A DNA stretch of 26,888 bases from an uncultured Chloroflexota bacterium (GCA_903858085.1 CAIOHJ010000110.1:1-26888); one strand, 5' to 3'. Counted from the stretch's first letter, positions 16,289-25,021 are shown. Made by a program: numbers and translations. The notes: a model not told the origin generated them from the sequence alone.

Positions 16289-17098
16289 GTGGCCCCCTTC
16301 GACCCGCCCGCCTGGCGGCCCGCACACCATCGCTTCTTCGTCGCAGCCCCGCTGCTGCCCGGCACGACCCGCCAGGTAGATGCGCTGGCCCACCAGCTTG
16401 CCGTGGTGCTGCGGCTGAACGCCGGCGACCCCCTCTACCTCTTCAACGGCGACGGCCGCGAATACCTCGCCACCCTCCAGCATCTGACCCCGCGGCAGGC
16501 CACGGTCGCCGTGCTGGCCGCACGCCCCGCCCTTGCCGACCCTGCGTTCGAGCTGACCCTCTTCCAGTGCAGCCTCAAACAAGACAAATTTGACTGGGTC
16601 CTGCAAAAAGGAACCGAACTGGGGGTCACCCGCTTCTGCCCGGTCGTCAGCGCACGCAGCATCGTCCGCCCCGCCGCAGCCCTGCAGACCAAACAGAGCC
16701 GCTGGGAGACGATCGTGCGCGAAGCCACCGAACAGTGCGGACGCACCCAGCCCCCCCCGATCGCCCCAGCCGTCGACTGGCCGCCCCCCCCGCTGCCGCC
16801 AGGAACCGCCGCCTTCGTCGCCTGGGAAGAGGCCGGGCCCGCCACCCCACGGCTCGGCGACGCTGTCGCAGCCCGCCTCCCCTCCCCCGCTCCCTTCGCA
16901 CTGCTGGTCGGCCCGGAGGGTGGGCTGCTCACCCGCGAGATCGAAGAGCTGCTCCAGGCCGGCTGGCAGCCGGTCAGCCTGGGCAGGCGCATTTTGCGCG
17001 CAGAGACCGCTGCCGTCGCCGGGCTGGCCCTCATGGCCGAACGCCTCGACAGCCAGCAGCGCAGCGCAAAGGGCTGCATGGAGAATGCGCCTGTTTGA
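16289..17098 (+). CDS. rsmE: 16S rRNA (uracil-1498-N3)-methyltransferase
   Basis: RsmE methylates N3 of U1498 in 16S rRNA on the 30S subunit, using S-adenosylmethionine. It belongs to the SPOUT knot family. The GTG at 16289 lies 4 bp after prmA and has AAAGAG in the end of prmA as ribosome site; it gives 269 residues. A TTG at 16268 overlapping prmA is the alternative. Family motifs are HHRFFVA near the N-terminus, LFQCSLKQDKFDWVLQKGTELGV, EQCGRTQPP, LLVGPEGGLLTREIE and SLGRRILRAETAAVAGLALM, the last two building the trefoil knot. The middle region is Pro-rich. A promoter for trxB overlaps the stop codon. Confidence 0.94.
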   Translation: MAPFDPPAWRPAHHRFFVAAPLLPGTTRQVDALAHQLAVVLRLNAGDPLYLFNGDGREYLATLQHLTPRQATVAVLAARPALADPAFELTLFQCSLKQDKFDWVLQKGTELGVTRFCPVVSARSIVRPAAALQTKQSRWETIVREATEQCGRTQPPPIAPAVDWPPPPLPPGTAAFVAWEEAGPATPRLGDAVAARLPSPAPFALLVGPEGGLLTREIEELLQAGWQPVSLGRRILRAETAAVAGLALMAERLDSQQRSAKGCMENAPV

Positions 17099-17124
17099 CG
17101 CCGACCCGCCCCCCCAGGTATACT
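17095..17124 (+). promoter_or_regulatory. Promoter for trxB overlapping the rsmE stop
   Basis: TTGACG (17095-17100) and TATACT (17119-17124) are separated by 18 bp, followed by an AT-rich run (17121-17139) containing TATAAA. The -35 box contains the rsmE TGA codon. Transcription should begin near 17131, about 60 nt before the trxB ATG. Confidence 0.75.
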
Positions 17125-17192
17125 TTTTACTATAAAAAACGTAGCGTACACCTGCTGCGCTCTTTGAATCCGTCCAAGAAAGGAACGACAGA

Positions 17193-18224
17193 ATGTCACA
17201 GACCAATGGCAACAGCCCCCACAACGAGCAGCCGATCGAGAACGTGGTGATCGTCGGCAGCGGGCCTGCTGGCTTCACCGCAGGTCTTTATGCGGCGCGC
17301 GCCAATCTCTCCCCGCTGCTCATCACCGGCAACGACTACGGCGGCCAGGTCACCATCACCTACGACATTGAGAACTATCCTGGCTTCCCAGAGAGCCTGA
17401 GCGGCCCGGAGCTGGTCGAAAAATTTAAGGCCCAGGCCGAAAAATTTGGCACACGCGTCGAATTTGACTATGTGAATGAGATTGTGGTCGACCGCCATCC
17501 TTTTGTCGTGCGGACCGCCAGCGGGGCCGAATACCAGACGCGCACCCTGATCCTCTGCACCGGCGCCCGCCCCCGCTATCTGAACGTGCCGGGCGAGCGG
17601 GAGCTGACCGGCAAGGGGGTCAGCTACTGCGCCACCTGCGACGGCTTTTTCTTCCGCGGCAAGGATGTGCTGGTGGTCGGCGGCGGGGACAGCGCGGCCG
17701 AGGAGGCGATCTTCCTCACCCGCTACGCCAGCCGGGTCCGCATTCTCCACCGTCGTGACCGGCTGCGTGCCAGCAAAATTTTGCAGGACCGTGTGCTGAG
17801 CAACCCCAAGATCGAGATGGTGTGGAACACGGTGGTCACGGAGATCCTGGGCCAGAACGGCTCGGTGGCTGCTGTGCGCACCTTTGACACGGTCACCGGC
17901 GCGACAGCCCAGCTGGAGACCGACGGGGTCTTTGTTTTTGTGGGCCATCTGCCCAACAACGACCTGTTTCCGGGCAAGCTGGAGCTGGACGCCGACGGCC
18001 ATCTGATCACGGACCGCAAGCTGCGCACCAATGTGCCGGGGGTTTTTGCAGCGGGCGAGATTCAGGACAAGGTGTTCAAGCAGGTCGCTACCAGCGTGGG
18101 GCAGGGATGTGCGGCGGCGATGTCGGCCACCCGATTCCTGGAGGAGCTCGAAGCGGGCCATGGGGTCGACTGGCGTGCCGACCCGCGTGAGTTTGTCGCC
18201 GAGCGGGCTGCGGTGCCAGCTTGA
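17193..18224 (+). CDS. trxB: Thioredoxin reductase (NADPH)
   Basis: TrxB transfers electrons from NADPH through FAD and a redox-active disulfide to thioredoxin. The 343-residue protein begins with a short polar extension of about 15 residues (SQTNGNSPHNEQP), then NVVIVGSGPAGFTAG, the FAD-binding motif with GSGPAG at 22-27. The active-site CATC lies at 146-149 in SYCATCDGFFFRG. The NADPH-binding motif VVGGGDSAAEEA is at about 161-172, and ILHRRDRLRAS nearby supplies the arginines that select NADPH over NADH. GVFAAGEIQDKVFKQVATSVGQGCAAA near the C-terminus matches the family, except GEI replaces the usual GD(V/C). AAGAAAGGA precedes the ATG. Thioredoxin itself is not encoded here. Confidence 0.95.
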   Translation: MSQTNGNSPHNEQPIENVVIVGSGPAGFTAGLYAARANLSPLLITGNDYGGQVTITYDIENYPGFPESLSGPELVEKFKAQAEKFGTRVEFDYVNEIVVDRHPFVVRTASGAEYQTRTLILCTGARPRYLNVPGERELTGKGVSYCATCDGFFFRGKDVLVVGGGDSAAEEAIFLTRYASRVRILHRRDRLRASKILQDRVLSNPKIEMVWNTVVTEILGQNGSVAAVRTFDTVTGATAQLETDGVFVFVGHLPNNDLFPGKLELDADGHLITDRKLRTNVPGVFAAGEIQDKVFKQVATSVGQGCAAAMSATRFLEELEAGHGVDWRADPREFVAERAAVPA

Positions 18225-18236
18225 ACGGCGTGTCCG

Positions 18237-19841
18237 GTGGCTGAGCAGACCGAGCGGGCCGGGCCGCCGGGCAGCCTGGCCCGCTCGGCGGGGCTGCTGG
18301 CGTTGGGCAACCTGGCCAGCCGCCTGCTGGGGCTGCTGCGCGAGGTTTTGATCGCGGCGATCTTTGGGGCGACAGGCCAGGTCAGCGCCTTCCGGGTGGC
18401 GGCCCAGGTGCCGTCCCTGCTCTACGATTTTCTGGTGGGGGGGATGCTGAGCGCGGCGCTGGTCCCTGTGTTGAGCGAATATGCCCGCCAGGGCCGGCCA
18501 GCGCTGGTCCAGGCGGGCAGCGCGCTGCTTTCGGTCTTTGTCGTCGTATTGGCCGGGTTGGTGCTGTTGCTGGAAGTGACCGCCCCCCACCTCGCTTTTT
18601 TGTTGGCCGGGGGGCTGGCGGGCTTTGACCCGGATCTGCTGGCGTTGACGACCCAGCTGATCCGCTGGCTGGCCCCCGCTGTCTGGCTGCTCTCCGTCGC
18701 CGGTGTGTGGGTGGCGCTGCTGTATGCGCTGCAGCGGTTTGCCCTGCTGTCGCTGGCGACCGCCGTCTTCAACCTGGGCATTGTGCTGGCGGCGCCGCTG
18801 CTGGCGCCGCTGCTGGGCATCTTCAGCCTGGCGGTCGGTCTGCTGCTGGGCAGCCTGGCCCAGCTGCTGCTGGTCGCCTTCGACCTGCGGCGGGCCGGGC
18901 TGGCCCTCCGGCTGACCCTTCGTTTCGACCACCCTGCCCTGTGCCGCATCCTGCGCCTCTACCTGCCGATCGCGGCGGGGCTGGGGGTCAGCCTCTTCCA
19001 GGTGGGGCTCGACCGCCGTCTGGCCAGCGCCACCGGCGCCCAGAGCATTGCCTGGATGGCCAACGCCACGACGCTGCAGCAGCTGCCGCTGGGGCTGGTC
19101 AGCGTGGCGATTTCACTGGCGGCGCTGCCAAAGCTGAGCCAATTTTTTGCAGCGGGCGACGAGCGTGGCTACCGCCAGACGCTGGCCAGCGGGCTGCGCA
19201 TGGTCTGGATCTGGGTGCTGCCGGCCGGTGTGCTCCTCTGGCTGCTGGGCACGCCGGTCACCCGTCTGCTCTTCGAGCGGGGGGCCTTCACCCCGGTCGA
19301 CACCGCCCAGGTCACACAGGCCTTGCATCTGTATCTGTTGGGCATGCTCTGTGCTGCGGTCGACTATCCGCTCAACTTTGCCTTTTACGCCCGCTTCAAC
19401 ACCTGGCTGCCCGCTGCGGTCGGGGTCTTGAGCGTCTTCCTCTACACGGTCGTGGCCCTGGCGCTGGTGCAGCGGCTGGGTTTTTTGGGGCTGGTGTGGG
19501 CCGACACCGCCAAACAGGCGGGCCATGCCGGGCTGATGATCCTGCTCCTCTGGCGTTTTGTCGGCCCGCTGCGGGGGCAGACGCTGCAGGGCTTCGCGCA
19601 GGTGGGGCTGGCGGGCGGCGCCATGGCGGCAACGGTCGCGCTCATCGCCCAGCCGCTGAGCGCCTGGCTGCCGCCCGGCTGGGCCGGCGACCTGGCGCTG
19701 GTCAGCCTGGCCAGCGCCGTCGGCCTGTCTGTCTACGGCTGGCTGCTGTGGACGCTGAAGCTGGCCGAAGCAGAGCAGATCAGGCTTTTCCTCCAGACCA
19801 GACTGCGCAGACGGAGCGCCCCGCCCCTCGATTCGGCATGA
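18237..19841 (+). CDS. murJ: Lipid II flippase MurJ (MviN family)
   Basis: MurJ flips the peptidoglycan precursor lipid II across the cytoplasmic membrane. The 534-residue protein is almost wholly hydrophobic, with about 14 predicted transmembrane helices by eye. The first helix region contains GNLASRLLGLLREVLIAAIFG, the typical MurJ signature with the Arg residues of the central cavity. It continues with FRVAAQVPSLLYDFLVGGMLSAALVPVLSEY. Later, LPLGLVSVAISLAALPKLSQ and RLLFERGAFTPVDT also match the family. The GTG start at 18237 lies 12 bp after trxB, with only a weak ribosome site, so translation may depend on trxB. A hairpin follows the stop codon. Confidence 0.94.
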   Translation: MAEQTERAGPPGSLARSAGLLALGNLASRLLGLLREVLIAAIFGATGQVSAFRVAAQVPSLLYDFLVGGMLSAALVPVLSEYARQGRPALVQAGSALLSVFVVVLAGLVLLLEVTAPHLAFLLAGGLAGFDPDLLALTTQLIRWLAPAVWLLSVAGVWVALLYALQRFALLSLATAVFNLGIVLAAPLLAPLLGIFSLAVGLLLGSLAQLLLVAFDLRRAGLALRLTLRFDHPALCRILRLYLPIAAGLGVSLFQVGLDRRLASATGAQSIAWMANATTLQQLPLGLVSVAISLAALPKLSQFFAAGDERGYRQTLASGLRMVWIWVLPAGVLLWLLGTPVTRLLFERGAFTPVDTAQVTQALHLYLLGMLCAAVDYPLNFAFYARFNTWLPAAVGVLSVFLYTVVALALVQRLGFLGLVWADTAKQAGHAGLMILLLWRFVGPLRGQTLQGFAQVGLAGGAMAATVALIAQPLSAWLPPGWAGDLALVSLASAVGLSVYGWLLWTLKLAEAEQIRLFLQTRLRRRSAPPLDSA

Positions 19842-19859
19842 CACAGCCAGCGAAAGTCC

Positions 19860-19878
19860 TGCGCCCCGAGGGGGCGCA
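19860..19878 (+). terminator. Hairpin after murJ
   Basis: TGCGCCCC and GGGGCGCA form an 8-bp GC-rich stem with a 3-nt loop (GAG), 18 bp after murJ. No T-run follows, only CAAATTG, so it is a weak or factor-assisted terminator candidate. It separates murJ from the next promoter. Confidence 0.5.
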
Positions 19879-19890
19879 CAAATTGAGAAC

Positions 19891-19919
19891 TTGACGGCTC
19901 CCCGGTTTGCTGCTAGGAT
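19891..19919 (+). promoter_or_regulatory. Promoter for the sugar-type ABC transporter operon
   Basis: TTGACG (19891-19896) and TAGGAT (19914-19919) are 17 bp apart, with TGC before the -10 box as an extended element. Transcription would begin near 19926, leaving a leader of about 365 nt before the lipoprotein gene. Confidence 0.7.
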
Positions 19920-19925
19920 AGGGGA

Positions 19926-20291
19926 AGATCAGCCGTTTCGTGGATGTTTAGATCAGGCAACTCATACCGGGATTGCAGTCAGAAGCTGTCCATTCGGGCA
20001 GTGTGGGGCACCCCAAATCATCTTCTACAAGTTCGCTGTCGGATGGGTTCTGACAGGACACAGTTCGGTGGCTGTTTTCCGCATGGACCGTCAGCGGGTA
20101 TGCGCTACAGGGGTCTGAATTGACCGAAGGCGACTGATCAGAACGCGGCAACCGTGGGCATTTGAGGCCATTCACTTCAAGCCGAGGGAGGTGAACTCCA
20201 GCAAACGACAGAGCTGCCAATGCTGACCCTGCGTATTTTTGCCAAGTCAAACTTTTCTACTCCACAAATTGCACAAAGAGGTGAACAATCC
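19926..20291 (+). other. Long untranslated leader with possible RNA structure
   Basis: No convincing gene is present on either strand between murJ and 20292. Small possible hairpins are CTGTCC/GGGCAG (19986-19991, 19996-20001) and TGGG/CCCA (20004-20007, 20012-20015). A nested set of pairings spans 20047-20144: GTTCTGA with TCAGAAC (20138-20144), TTCGGT (20064-20069) with ACCGAA (20123-20128), and CGCAT (20080-20084) with ATGCG (20100-20104). Such short stems can arise by chance. No known riboswitch class was recognised. The ribosome site AAAGAGGTG precedes the ATG. Confidence 0.4.
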
Positions 20292-21926
20292 ATGCGTAAG
20301 CAGTTTTTTTCCCTGTTTTCCGTCTTGATTCTTTTTGCGCTGGTGCTGAGCGCCTGCGGCGCCCCTGCGGCGCCGGCTGCCCAGCCCGCCACGGACGGCG
20401 GCCCGGTCGTCGATGAGGGACAGGCGGCCACCGTTGTCGAAGCAGGCGAGTTGGTTCCCCCGGTGGTGGCAGAAGCGTGTGAGGGCGAAGCCTGTTTCTG
20501 TCAGGACAAGACCGTCACCGTGATCGTCAACACCGCTGGAGAAAAAGGCCCGATCTCGGGTCCCTTCTACGAGGTGCGCGATGAATTTCAGGCTGCCACC
20601 GGCGCAACCCTGGAGATCGTCGAGGTCCCCTTTGCCGAGCATTTCCCCAAACTGTTGACCGACATGACAACTGGCACCGGCCAGTACGACACGTCGATCG
20701 CAGGTGCCTGGTGGTTGGGCGACCTGGTCGGGGGCGACTACATTTTGCCGCTCGACGAGTACTACAACGACACGACCGGCAAATACCCGGCGTGGGACAT
20801 CGAGGATGTCCAGCAGGGCCCGCGCAATCTGCTGACCTACGACAACAAGCTCCACATGGTCGGCAACGACCACGACGGACAGGTCATGTACTACCGCAGC
20901 GACCTGTTTGCCGACCCGGCGCACCAGGCTGCCTTCAAAGAGCAGTACGGCTATGACCTCAAGGTGCCGGACACCATGCAGGAATTCCGGGATGCGGCCG
21001 AATACTTCAACGGCAAAGACCTCAACGGGGATGGCACGCCAGACAATGGGCTGACCATGCACCTCAAGGTGGGGGGGCAGGGCATGTTCCACTTCATGTC
21101 CTTCGCCGCTCCCTTTGTCATCGGCCCTGACAACCCCAATCTCTTCTGGTTTGACCCAGCCACGATGGAACCGCTCATGGGCAGCCCGGGCCATGTCCGC
21201 GCCATGGAGACGCTGATCGACCTGGTTCAGTTTGGCCCCGAAGCCATGATGGGCTGGAGCCTGGGTGAGTCGTGGGATCACTTCCTGCGCGGCCAGGCGG
21301 CGCTCACCTTCACCTGGGGAGACCTGGGTGCACTGGCACAGCAGGAAGGCAGCCAGGTCAAGGGCAAGACCGGCGCAGCCCCGATGCCCGGCACCACCGA
21401 GTACTACGACATTGCCGCAGGCGAGTGGAAGCAGACCGAAAGCGCCAACAAGGTGGGCAACACCACCGGCGGCTCGTGGGCCGGCGTCATCTCCAAATTC
21501 TCCGACGCGCCAGACTGCACCTACTATTTGCTGGCGTTGATGGCCACCCCGGCCAAATCTGAGGTGTACGCCTACCGTGGCTGGGACGGTGTGGACCCCG
21601 GCCGCTTCAGCCACTACCTCGAACCGAACGGCACCAACACGATCGACGGCTACCTGGCCGCAGGCTGGGACGCAGCCGACGCCGAGGCGTACACCAACGC
21701 CTACTTCGCAAACTTCGGCGCCGAGATGCAGTTCCCCTATCTGCGCATTCCAGGCACCTTCGAGTACTGGACAGCGCTCGACATTCATCTGTCGGAAGCA
21801 GCCACCGGCCAGCGCAGCGCCAGCGACGCGCTCGCCGCCACAGTCGAAGACTTCAATGCCATCACGGACCGGCTGGGGCGAGACCTGCAGCGCGAGATTT
21901 ATATCAAGTCGCTCGGACTTGAATAA
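20292..21926 (+). CDS. ABC transporter substrate-binding lipoprotein, carbohydrate/polyol type (family 1)
   Basis: This is the extracellular receptor of a CUT1-like ABC importer. The ATG at 20292, after AAAGAGGTG, starts MRKQFFSLFSVLILFALVLSAC, a lipoprotein signal with the anchored cysteine at C22, then an Ala/Pro-rich linker. Residues C63, C68 and C70 form a close cysteine cluster just before the folded part, which begins near TVTVIVNTAGEKGPISGPF. FYEVRDEFQAATGATLEIVEVPFAEHFPKLLTDM (from about residue 92) is typical of family 1 sugar receptors. DLNGDGTPDNG at 243-253 resembles a calcium-binding EF-hand loop (D243, N245, D247, D251). At 544 residues it is larger than maltose-type receptors. 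Two permease genes follow. The ligand is unknown; sugars, polyols or glycerol derivatives are all possible. Confidence 0.9.
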   Translation: MRKQFFSLFSVLILFALVLSACGAPAAPAAQPATDGGPVVDEGQAATVVEAGELVPPVVAEACEGEACFCQDKTVTVIVNTAGEKGPISGPFYEVRDEFQAATGATLEIVEVPFAEHFPKLLTDMTTGTGQYDTSIAGAWWLGDLVGGDYILPLDEYYNDTTGKYPAWDIEDVQQGPRNLLTYDNKLHMVGNDHDGQVMYYRSDLFADPAHQAAFKEQYGYDLKVPDTMQEFRDAAEYFNGKDLNGDGTPDNGLTMHLKVGGQGMFHFMSFAAPFVIGPDNPNLFWFDPATMEPLMGSPGHVRAMETLIDLVQFGPEAMMGWSLGESWDHFLRGQAALTFTWGDLGALAQQEGSQVKGKTGAAPMPGTTEYYDIAAGEWKQTESANKVGNTTGGSWAGVISKFSDAPDCTYYLLALMATPAKSEVYAYRGWDGVDPGRFSHYLEPNGTNTIDGYLAAGWDAADAEAYTNAYFANFGAEMQFPYLRIPGTFEYWTALDIHLSEAATGQRSASDALAATVEDFNAITDRLGRDLQREIYIKSLGLE

Positions 21927-21964
21927 AACAATTCTGCCGATTCCATCCTGAGCGGGTGGAGAGG

Positions 21965-21998
21965 GCTGCGGTGTCCCCCAGCTGGGGGACACCGCAGC
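21965..21998 (+). terminator. Perfect 34-bp palindrome after the binding-protein gene
   Basis: Each arm is 17 bases; the left arm begins GCTGCGGTGTCCCCC and meets its exact reverse complement at AG/CT. As RNA it would make a 15-bp GC-rich stem with a 4-nt AGCT loop. It lies 39 bp after the lipoprotein stop and before the first permease, with no T-run behind it. It likely stabilises or partly terminates the upstream message. A smaller hairpin, GGCAGA/TCTGCC, lies at 22055-22070. Confidence 0.75.
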
Positions 21999-22116
21999 GT
22001 CCCAGAGAGCAGGCGGAGCCGGAAAAGCTGTCAGCCCCCGTGCAGGGCAACGCTGGCAGAAGCGTCTGCCCCTTCTGGACATATCGTTGTGGACAAAAAA
22101 AGGAAGCAGTCACCGC

Positions 22117-23013
<897 letters not shown>

Positions 23014-23016
23014 CCC

Positions 23017-23862
23017 ATGCGGCGCAAAACTTCACCCGTGCAGCGGATTCTGACCAGCGGCGTGATGGCCCTCGTTCTCCTCTGGGTGCTCTTCCCCTTC
23101 TACTGGGCATTTGTCAATTCGATCAAACAACCGGCCGACACCTTTCGCCCCGGGGCCTGGGTGCCCTTCTGGCAGTTCCAACCGACGCTCGAACACTGGA
23201 TCGCCGAGCTCTCCATCCTGGAAACCCGCCATGCACTGCTCAACAGCACGGTGATCGCCCTGGGCGCGGCCACGTTGTCCGTCCTGCTGGGCACTGCAGC
23301 CGCGTACGCGCTGGCCCGCTTTCGCTTTGGCAAAGAGGGCAACGCCAATCTCACCACCTGGTTTCTTTCGCAGCGCATCCTGCCCCCGGTCGTGGTCGTC
23401 ATCCCCTTCTTTCTGATCATGCGCCAGCTGCAGCTGCTCGACAATGTGTTCGCGCTGATGCTGCTCAACGCCACCTTCACACTGCCCTTCCCGGTGATCA
23501 TCCTCAGCCAGATGATCCGGGAACTGCCAAAAGAGCTGGAAGAGGCCGCCTATGTGGATGGCGCCACCATTTTTCAAGGGTTCCTCCAGGTCGTGCTGCC
23601 GCTGCTGCTGCCCGGACTGGTGGCCACCTGGATTATCTGCATGGCGTTCAGCTGGAACGAATTTCTGCTGGCACTTTCGCTGACCACCAAATCCGCCATC
23701 CCAATGCCGGTGATCATCGCAGGGGCCGAACACACACGCGGGGTGCAGTTCTGGTATGTCGGGGTACGCGTGCTGCTCACCATGCTGCCGCCGATCGTCT
23801 TTGCCCTGCTGGCGCAGCGCTATATCATCCGCGGCCTGACGCTGGGGGCAGTCAAAGGGTGA
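23017..23862 (+). CDS. ABC transporter permease, MalG/UgpE type
   Basis: This is the partner permease of the same importer, starting 3 bp after the first, with GAGGGGA as ribosome site. The 281-residue product has six hydrophobic segments. The first begins VMALVLLWVLFPFYWAFVNSIKQ, the usual MalG-type start. The EAA loop is EAAYVDGATIFQGFLQVVLPLLLPGL. The segment SWNEFLLALSLTTKSAIPMPVII and the C-terminal QRYIIRGLTLGAVKG are strong family markers. No ATPase gene follows; the next gene has its own promoter, so the operon probably ends here. Nothing in the permease sequence shows the substrate. Confidence 0.93.
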   Translation: MRRKTSPVQRILTSGVMALVLLWVLFPFYWAFVNSIKQPADTFRPGAWVPFWQFQPTLEHWIAELSILETRHALLNSTVIALGAATLSVLLGTAAAYALARFRFGKEGNANLTTWFLSQRILPPVVVVIPFFLIMRQLQLLDNVFALMLLNATFTLPFPVIILSQMIRELPKELEEAAYVDGATIFQGFLQVVLPLLLPGLVATWIICMAFSWNEFLLALSLTTKSAIPMPVIIAGAEHTRGVQFWYVGVRVLLTMLPPIVFALLAQRYIIRGLTLGAVKG

Positions 23863-23899
23863 GCCCCCCGCTGGAATGCCGCCCACCCTTCCCGACAGT

Positions 23900-23928
23900 T
23901 TGCACAGAAGAGCCGCCCGGTAGATAAT
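23900..23928 (+). promoter_or_regulatory. Promoter for the 89-residue membrane protein gene
   Basis: TTGCAC (23900-23905) and GATAAT (23923-23928) are 17 bp apart. Transcription would start near 23935, about 40 nt before the ATG at 23976. Confidence 0.65.
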
Positions 23929-23975
23929 AGGAGACAGTTCAAAATTTTGTCCGAGCCATTCCAGCAGGTGTTGAT

Positions 23976-24245
23976 ATGCCCAGCAATCGAACCGTGCGCC
24001 CGGCCAAGGGCCGCAGCGCAGCCAATCCAAGCAATTATAGCCAGCTCTACAAACAGAGCGAACAGAATCTGCTGCAAAGCAGCACGCTGGCCGCACCCGC
24101 TGCTGACCCGGCAGCCCCCCAGCGTTCCTCCCATGAGGTCGACTGGAAGCAAGAATATGGGTTTGTCCTCCAGGATCTGCGCCACCTGATGGTGATCTCG
24201 CTGGCGCTGTTGGCCGTGATCGTCGGGCTGGGTTTCGTCCTCTGA
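23976..24245 (+). CDS. Small protein with C-terminal membrane helix, function unknown
   Basis: I do not recognise the family. The 89-residue product has a basic, polar N-terminal part (MPSNRTVRPAKGRSAANPSN), a Gln/Ser-rich middle, a charged segment HEVDWKQEYGFVLQDLRHL, and one hydrophobic helix at the extreme C-terminus (about 70-89: LMVISLALLAVIVGLGFVL). The layout suggests a tail-anchored protein with its soluble part in the cytoplasm. AGCAGG lies before the ATG, and a promoter with good spacing lies 50-75 bp upstream, so it is probably an independent gene. It converges with the CPBP-like gene, whose stop lies 13 bp away. Its composition fits a small housekeeping-associated protein, but no function is suggested. 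Confidence 0.7.
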   Translation: MPSNRTVRPAKGRSAANPSNYSQLYKQSEQNLLQSSTLAAPAADPAAPQRSSHEVDWKQEYGFVLQDLRHLMVISLALLAVIVGLGFVL

Positions 24246-24258
24246 CCGCACCCCAGCC

Positions 24259-24912
24259 CTAGCGGCGTCTCACCGGCCAAGAGGACGCGGCTTCCCCCAA
24301 CCAGAGCCAGAGCAGGGCATGCATGCTCCAACAGAGCCAAAAGTTGTGGGTGTACAAAAAAAGCACCGTGCTGACGACCAGCACGACGCTTTTGACCACC
24401 CGCCGGGGAGCTGATGGCTGAACAAGCCAGACAGCCGGGAGCAGCAGCAGCGCAGCCAGCCAGAGCGCCCAGTACGCTGAGCCCTCCCCCCCCTGCCGAA
24501 GCAGCAGTTCGGTCAACAGACCGCGCAAAAAGCCCCAAAAAAACTCCTCAGCCCCCACCGTGCCGACGACCGCCGCCAGGCTGATTCCAGAGCGCAAGGG
24601 GTCAGGGGCGGCACGTTTTACCGCAGGCCCCCAGAAGAGTCTGGCAATGGCTGCCAAAGCCGCGCCGACCAGCAGAAAACTGCTGCCCAGCCGCAGGCTC
24701 GTCTCCCAGTCGATGTAAAAAAGCCCCATCAGCCGGGGAGAGCCCCCCCCCAACACCAACGCCCCAAATGGCAGCAGCACCCAGTAGGCATGGAGCAGCG
24801 CCGCGCGCGCCGGGTACGGCACCAGGGGACGCAGCCCAAAGACCACCATCCCTGTCAACAGCGCCAACACGCCCCAGAAGCCCGGCGCATGAAAACTCAA
24901 AAACGCATCCAT
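24259..24912 (-). CDS. Divergent CPBP (CAAX-protease-like) integral membrane protein
   Basis: CPBP proteins are polytopic membrane proteins; some are prenyl-protein or bacteriocin-maturation proteases. The frame extends further upstream, but ATG 24912 gives a sensible membrane protein of 217 residues. It has about six hydrophobic segments. The segment VGTVGAEEFFWGFLRGLLTELL contains the paired glutamates E122 and E123 of motif 1, but the usual EExxxR is changed: glycine stands at the Arg position and the Arg is three residues later (R130). The last helix, NFWLCWSMHALLWLWL, keeps a His (H198) where the family has HxxxN, but the Asn is Trp. Protease activity is therefore doubtful. GGAGGG lies only 2 bases before the ATG, too close, so the start is uncertain. 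Confidence 0.65.
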   Translation of the reverse strand: MDAFLSFHAPGFWGVLALLTGMVVFGLRPLVPYPARAALLHAYWVLLPFGALVLGGGSPRLMGLFYIDWETSLRLGSSFLLVGAALAAIARLFWGPAVKRAAPDPLRSGISLAAVVGTVGAEEFFWGFLRGLLTELLLRQGGEGSAYWALWLAALLLLPAVWLVQPSAPRRVVKSVVLVVSTVLFLYTHNFWLCWSMHALLWLWLGEAASSWPVRRR

Positions 24913-25015
24913 CGCCCTCCATTGTCTACGAAACAGCCCTTTGCAGCAACCTCCGCCTGGCCCAGACAGGCCAATCTCGGCGGCCACCCCATTTCGGCGC
25001 AGAACAGATTTCAGA

Positions 25016-25021
25016 TATACT
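25016..25021 (+). promoter_or_regulatory. Promoter -10 element for the dehydratase gene
   Basis: TATACT at 25016-25021 would give a start near 25028; the -35 region (around 24993, TTCGGC) is poor. The position of this box bears on the start codon of the next gene. Confidence 0.45.

Noticed and set aside
13687..16365. 892-codon open frame on the minus strand
   Set aside because: It runs antisense to coaE, dnaJ, prmA and rsmE, all clearly identified. Its protein is low-complexity with no family motif. Long antisense frames are common in GC-rich DNA with strong third-position bias.
17196..18932. 578-codon open frame on the minus strand
   Set aside because: It is antisense to trxB and murJ, Gln/Arg-rich without motifs.
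19891..20250. Small frames of 75 (plus) and 100 (minus) codons in the leader before the sugar-type receptor gene
   Set aside because: The plus frame would start at TTG inside the -35 box, and neither has a ribosome site or recognisable sequence, so they are treated as non-coding.
20247..22082. 611-codon open frame on the minus strand
   Set aside because: It is antisense to the binding-protein gene and has no recognisable domain, whereas the plus strand has a lipoprotein signal and a family 1 receptor.
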